Shown: positions 60,917-64,000 of the stretch, piece by piece
How positions within the stretch are numbered: position 1 is the stretch's first letter
Layout: each line of letters starts with the position of its first letter
Assembly: GCA_030655315.1 (NCBI GenBank)
Contig: JAURVT010000049.1
Location: 1-64,000, forward strand
Direction: 5' to 3'
From: Nocardioidaceae bacterium
Lineage (GTDB): Bacteria > Actinomycetota > Actinomycetes > Propionibacteriales > Nocardioidaceae
Length of the DNA: 64,000 bases
Translations under genes and position numbers: made by a program
The notes under the pieces: generated by a model
What the model was told of the DNA's origin: nothing
Database searches by the model: none
Seen by the model: only the letters and a program-made list of their open reading frames with translations

Positions 60917-61485
60917 GGTGGGGAATCGGCGTATGACCGGGCCGCGTGGTCATACGCCGATTCTTCAGTCTGCGGCGGCGGGGTGGTATCGGCGTATGGC
61001 CAGCCCCCGTGGTCATTCGTCCATTCCTCGGTCTGCGTGGGCGGGTGGAGGCGGCGGCGAGGACGGGTGGCGGCGGGTGCGGCGCCGTCCCTCGCTGCGG
61101 GTGTGCGTGCGGCGGGGAGCGACGGCAGGGGAACCGAAGAATCGGGTTCGAGGTGGCGGCGGCAACCCCGAACCAGATTCGTCGGTCCGCGGTGGTGGGG
61201 AAGAGCGGCGACGAGGACGGGCGGCGGCGGGTGGGTCGCCGTCCTTCGCTGCGGGTGTGCCTGCGGCGGGTGCCGGCGGCGAGGAATCGGCGTATGACCG
61301 GCCCACGTGGTCATACGCCGATTCTTCGGTCTGCGGCGGCGGGGAGGAATCGGCACATGGCCAGCCCACGCGGCCATACGCCGATTCCTCGGTCCACCCC
61401 GGCCCCATCCCCGCCCCACCAGCGCCCAGGAACCAGCACCCACCGATCACGAGGCGCACGTCACACCGGCGCGTAGGGTGACGAC
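60917..61485. repeat. Repeat-filled intergenic region, family R4 (four paired hairpins)
   Basis: Four hairpins with arms based on GAATCGGCGTATGACC and a 9-nt loop. C1 (60923-60938/60948-60963) and C3 (61284-61299/61309-61324) are perfect 16-bp stems; C2 (60988-61001/61011-61024) and C4 (61347-61362/61372-61387) are degenerate. C1-C2 and C3-C4 are both about 63 bp apart, so the pair is duplicated at a distance of 361 bp. Between them lie another dyad (GAATCGGGTTCG at 61139, mate at 61169-61180) and a GC-rich stretch of about 60 bp repeated with 154-bp offset (GAGGACGGG at 61059 and 61213). No gene is supported, though frames stay open by composition. Confidence 0.85.
61474..61479 (+). promoter_or_regulatory. 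-10 box of the XdhC-like gene (leaderless)
   Basis: TAGGGT, six bases before the GTG start; no good -35. Confidence 0.4.
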
Positions 61486-62637
61486 GTGCGTGACGTGATG
61501 CCCGAGATCCTGCGGACCTGGCGCGACGGCGGAGTCGCGGGGGTGGCGACGGTCGTGCAGACCTTCCGCTCGGCCCCACGGCCGGCCGGGGCCTCGATGG
61601 TGGTCTCGCCCGAGGGCGAGGCGGCGGGCTCGGTGTCGGGCGGCTGCGTCGAGGGCGCGGTCTACGAGCTATCGCAGGAGGTGGTGGCCGGCGGCACCCC
61701 CGTCCTGCAGCGCTACGGCGTCAGCGACGACGACGCGTTCGCGGTGGGCCTCACGTGCGGCGGCATCCTCGACGTGTTCGTGGAGCCCGTCTCGCAGCAG
61801 ACGTTCCCCCAGCTGGGCGCGGTCGCCGACGACGTCGAGGCCGGCGTGCCGGTCGCGGTCGCCACGGTGATCGCCCACCCCGACGCGCAGTGGGTCGGGC
61901 GCCGCCTGGTGGTCCGCGACGACCGCGTCGAGGGCGAGATGGGCTCGGAGCGCGCCGACCACGCCGTCGCCGACGACGTCCGCGGGCTGCTCGCGGCCGG
62001 GCGCAACGCCGTGCTCACCTACGGTCCGGACGGCCAGCGCCGGGGCGAGGGCATGCAGGTGTTCGTCGCCGCCTACGCGCCCAAGCCCCGGATGATCGTC
62101 TTCGGGGCCATCGACTTCGCCGCGGCCGTCGCCCGTCAGGGCGTGTTCCTCGGCTACCACGTCACCGTGTGCGACGCCCGCCCCGTCTTCGCCACCCGGG
62201 CCCGCTTCCGCGACGCCGACGAGGTGGTGGTGGCGTGGCCGCACCGCTACCTCCAGGAGCAGGTCGACGCCGGTGCGCTCGACGAGCGCACGGTGCTGTG
62301 CGTGCTCACTCACGACCCCAAGTTCGACGTCCCGCTGCTCGAGGTGGCGCTGCGGCTGCCCGCCGACCGGCGTCCCGCGTTCGTCGGGGCGATGGGCTCG
62401 CGCCGCACGCACGAGGACCGGCTCGTCCGGCTGCGCGAGGCCGGCCTGACCGAGGACGAGATCGGCCGGCTCTCCAGCCCCGTCGGGCTCGACCTCGGGG
62501 CCCGCACGCCCGAGGAGACGGCCGTCTCGATCGCCGCCGAGATCATCGCGCTGCGATGGGGAGGGCGCGGCAGCCGGCTCAGCGAGCGCGACGGCCGCAT
62601 CCACCACGAGGAGCCGGCCGTCGTTCCTCAAGGTTGA
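61486..62637 (+). CDS. XdhC/CoxF-family molybdenum cofactor maturation protein
   Basis: 383 residues from GTG. The N-terminal XdhC domain has GVATVVQTFRSAPRPAGASM, GSVSGGCVEG and GLTCGGILDVFVEP, with the conserved cysteines. The C-terminal Rossmann domain has PRMIVFGAIDFAAAVA and AFVGAMGSRRTHEDR. XdhC binds and protects molybdenum cofactor and hands it to xanthine-dehydrogenase-type enzymes. The structural enzyme genes are not in the window. Confidence 0.9.
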   Translation: MRDVMPEILRTWRDGGVAGVATVVQTFRSAPRPAGASMVVSPEGEAAGSVSGGCVEGAVYELSQEVVAGGTPVLQRYGVSDDDAFAVGLTCGGILDVFVEPVSQQTFPQLGAVADDVEAGVPVAVATVIAHPDAQWVGRRLVVRDDRVEGEMGSERADHAVADDVRGLLAAGRNAVLTYGPDGQRRGEGMQVFVAAYAPKPRMIVFGAIDFAAAVARQGVFLGYHVTVCDARPVFATRARFRDADEVVVAWPHRYLQEQVDAGALDERTVLCVLTHDPKFDVPLLEVALRLPADRRPAFVGAMGSRRTHEDRLVRLREAGLTEDEIGRLSSPVGLDLGARTPEETAVSIAAEIIALRWGGRGSRLSERDGRIHHEEPAVVPQG

Positions 62638-62742
62638 CCGGTCGTTTTCTCTGATCCCGTGCTCCGCGCGTCGCGCCGACGCATCCTTTCGACATCGGGG
62701 GCGCACGTCGGGTGCGCCGCCCCGTCTCTCGGAGGACGTGCG

Positions 62743-62913
62743 ATGAAGAGGTTCCGTTGCGGCGACGTCGTCCCGGGCTGCACCGCCCGGTTCGAGGGCT
62801 CGGAGGACGAGATCCTCGCCCAGGTCGGCGCGCACGCGACGCGTGACCACGGATTGACCGAGGTGCCCCCCGAGCTCGTCCAGGCGGTGCGGGCCGCGAT
62901 GCAGCCGGCCTGA
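62743..62913 (+). CDS. Small DUF1059-like protein
   Basis: 56 residues, MKRFRCGDVVPGCTARFEGS, with HATRDHGLTEVPPELVQAVR. The CxD...GC pattern and the HAxxDHG core fit the DUF1059 family of short proteins, function unknown. A strong ribosome-binding site (GGAGGA) lies six bases before the ATG. The next gene starts three bases after its stop. Confidence 0.75.
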   Translation: MKRFRCGDVVPGCTARFEGSEDEILAQVGAHATRDHGLTEVPPELVQAVRAAMQPA

Positions 62914-62916
62914 CGG

Positions 62917-63966
62917 GTGGACCTGTCCCTGTCCGGCCTCGCGCCGATCGACGCGGTGCGCGCGCTGTGCGACGACCCGGGGTCGCTCACGCTCGTCGCC
63001 CAGCCCATCGCCGACCTCGCGACCGGGGCCGTGGCCGGGTGGGAGGCGCTCAGCCGCGCACCCACCGCGTGGGGCGTCGCCCCGGACGACCTGTTCGCCG
63101 CGGCCCGCCGGCACGGCCTGTCGAGCCGGCTGGAGAGCATCGTCGTCCAACGGGCCATGGACCTGCTCGACCTGCTTCCGCCCGACACGTTCCTCACGGT
63201 CAACGTCGATCCGGTGGACGTCGGCGTGCCCGAGGTGATGGGACCGATGCTCGACCGCCCGTCCCTGGCGCGGCTGGTCGTCGAGGTCACCGAGCACGCC
63301 TGGCCGCGCGACCGCGAGCGCGTCACGCGCGGACTGGACCTGCTCCGGGCCCGCGGTGCGGTGGTGGCGGCGGACGACGTCGGCGCCGGCTACGCCGGCC
63401 TCACCCACCTAATGCGGCTCCGTCCCAAGATCGTCAAGCTCGACCGCGAGCTGATCGCCGACCTCGGCACCGACCCGGCCGCCGAGGCGCTCGTGCGCTC
63501 GCTCGGCCACCTCTGCGGCACCCTCGACGCCTGGGTGGTGGCCGAGGGGGTCGAGACCGTCGCCCAGCTCGACGCCCTCGTGCGCCTGGGCGTCCCGCTC
63601 GCCCAGGGCTGGCTGCTCGGCCGCCCGGCCGAGCCGTGGACGGGCCTGGCGGACCCCGGACTGCTCACGGACCACGTCGCCACCGGTCGACGCTCCGGCA
63701 CCCTGGCCGGCCTCGTGGTCCCGCTGCCGCCGGGATACCGGCGCGACGACCTCGGCCGCTGGCACCACGTCGAGGACCCCGAGCCCGTCGCCACCTTCGC
63801 GCCCACCACGACCGTGCGCGAGGCCGTCGACCGCTCGCTGGCCCGTCAGCCGCGCCAGCGCTGGGACCCGCTGCTGGTCACCGACGGGACGGGTGCCGCG
63901 ATCGGCATCGTGCTCCCCGAGACGCTGGTCGCGGCGGCCCTGCACCACGACGCGTCGCCCGCCTGA
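62917..63966 (+). CDS. EAL-domain protein (putative c-di-GMP phosphodiesterase)
   Basis: 349 residues from GTG, three bases after the stop of the small gene. EAL motif EALSR at residues 43-47, NVDP, VTEHAW, the paired Asp153-Asp154 in DDVGAGYAGL, Lys174 in KLDREL and Glu210 in AEGVET: the catalytic residues needed for hydrolysis are all there. No GGDEF or sensor domain precedes it. The C-terminal 100 residues (TTTVREAVDRSLARQPRQRW, then VTDGTGAAIGIVLP) resemble a CBS-type or cystathionine-like ligand-binding module. The final 34 bases of the window hold no gene. Confidence 0.85.
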   Translation: MDLSLSGLAPIDAVRALCDDPGSLTLVAQPIADLATGAVAGWEALSRAPTAWGVAPDDLFAAARRHGLSSRLESIVVQRAMDLLDLLPPDTFLTVNVDPVDVGVPEVMGPMLDRPSLARLVVEVTEHAWPRDRERVTRGLDLLRARGAVVAADDVGAGYAGLTHLMRLRPKIVKLDRELIADLGTDPAAEALVRSLGHLCGTLDAWVVAEGVETVAQLDALVRLGVPLAQGWLLGRPAEPWTGLADPGLLTDHVATGRRSGTLAGLVVPLPPGYRRDDLGRWHHVEDPEPVATFAPTTTVREAVDRSLARQPRQRWDPLLVTDGTGAAIGIVLPETLVAAALHHDASPA

Positions 63967-64000
63967 CCGTCCGGCCGTCCCCGGCAGATTTGCCAACTTC

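Noticed and set aside
60923-61387. CRISPR array
   Set aside because: Repeats are hairpins in pairs with unequal decay and repeated 'spacers'; there is no regular direct-repeat and unique-spacer pattern and no cas gene.
60946-61476. Open frames on both strands through the R4 repeat region
   Set aside because: The open length comes from repeated GC-rich words and inverted repeats; the translations are Arg/Gly/Pro low complexity with no start site and no family.

Overview
The window is chromosomal DNA from a high-GC Actinomycetota bacterium. The GC-biased third codon positions, frequent GTG (and one TTG) starts, TANNNT -10 boxes, many apparently leaderless genes and the actinobacterial ribosomal gene order all support this. 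An Mce-associated membrane protein just before rpoB, and the protein flavour overall, suggest the Nocardioidaceae / Propionibacteriales, but that placement is inference. No tRNA, rRNA, insertion sequence, prophage or CRISPR array was seen.

Layout. 1-8770: end of an Mce-type locus, a repeat-bearing gap, then rpoB-rpoC closed by a strong terminator. 8770-13875: a palindromic repeat, two tandem membrane acyltransferases and a lipoprotein on the minus strand, then an iron-dependent alcohol dehydrogenase-family gene. 13920-18520: the str operon rpsL-rpsG-fusA-tuf. 18600-19550: a cation-efflux transporter. 19560-29730: S10 and spc ribosomal operons without a foreign insertion. A duplicated palindromic repeat then separates rplO from secY-adk-map. 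32950-36990: infA-rpmJ-rpsM-rpsK-rpsD-rpoA-rplQ. 37000-41030: two double-GNAT acetyltransferases and an ECF sigma factor divergent from two VOC proteins. 41036-42948: groL behind two CIRCE operators. 43000-43810: a hairpin repeat and an unknown membrane protein. 43828-53762: a divergent sugar-catabolism regulon centred on one LacI-type operator. 53800-56900: small genes and an M20 hydrolase. 57000-62640: an Nramp-like transporter, a MocA-like nucleotidyltransferase, MoxR ATPase, VWA protein and XdhC, which is an accessory set for a molybdenum hydroxylase whose structural genes are not present. 62740-63966: a DUF1059-type protein and an EAL protein.

How the genes work together. The first two thirds is the transcription and translation core (RNA polymerase alpha, beta and beta', 28 ribosomal proteins, EF-G, EF-Tu, IF-1, SecY, adenylate kinase, methionine aminopeptidase). 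The sugar regulon encodes a full ABC importer, an FGGY kinase, a PfkB kinase, a mannose-6-phosphate-isomerase-like protein, two class I LacD/YihT-type aldolases and a LacI regulator. Together these would import a hexose, phosphorylate it twice and split it into two trioses. The exact sugar cannot be read from the sequence.

Most unusual points. Four families of long palindromic intergenic repeats occur in five places (697-920, 8795-9048, 29731-29955, 42975-43045, 60923-61387) with no associated transposase. Ribosomal protein S12 carries Arg at position 43, the classical streptomycin-resistance residue. L17 has a long acidic tail. The Nramp-like protein lacks both metal-binding signatures. At least nine genes begin 6-7 nt after a -10 box, which indicates leaderless transcription.
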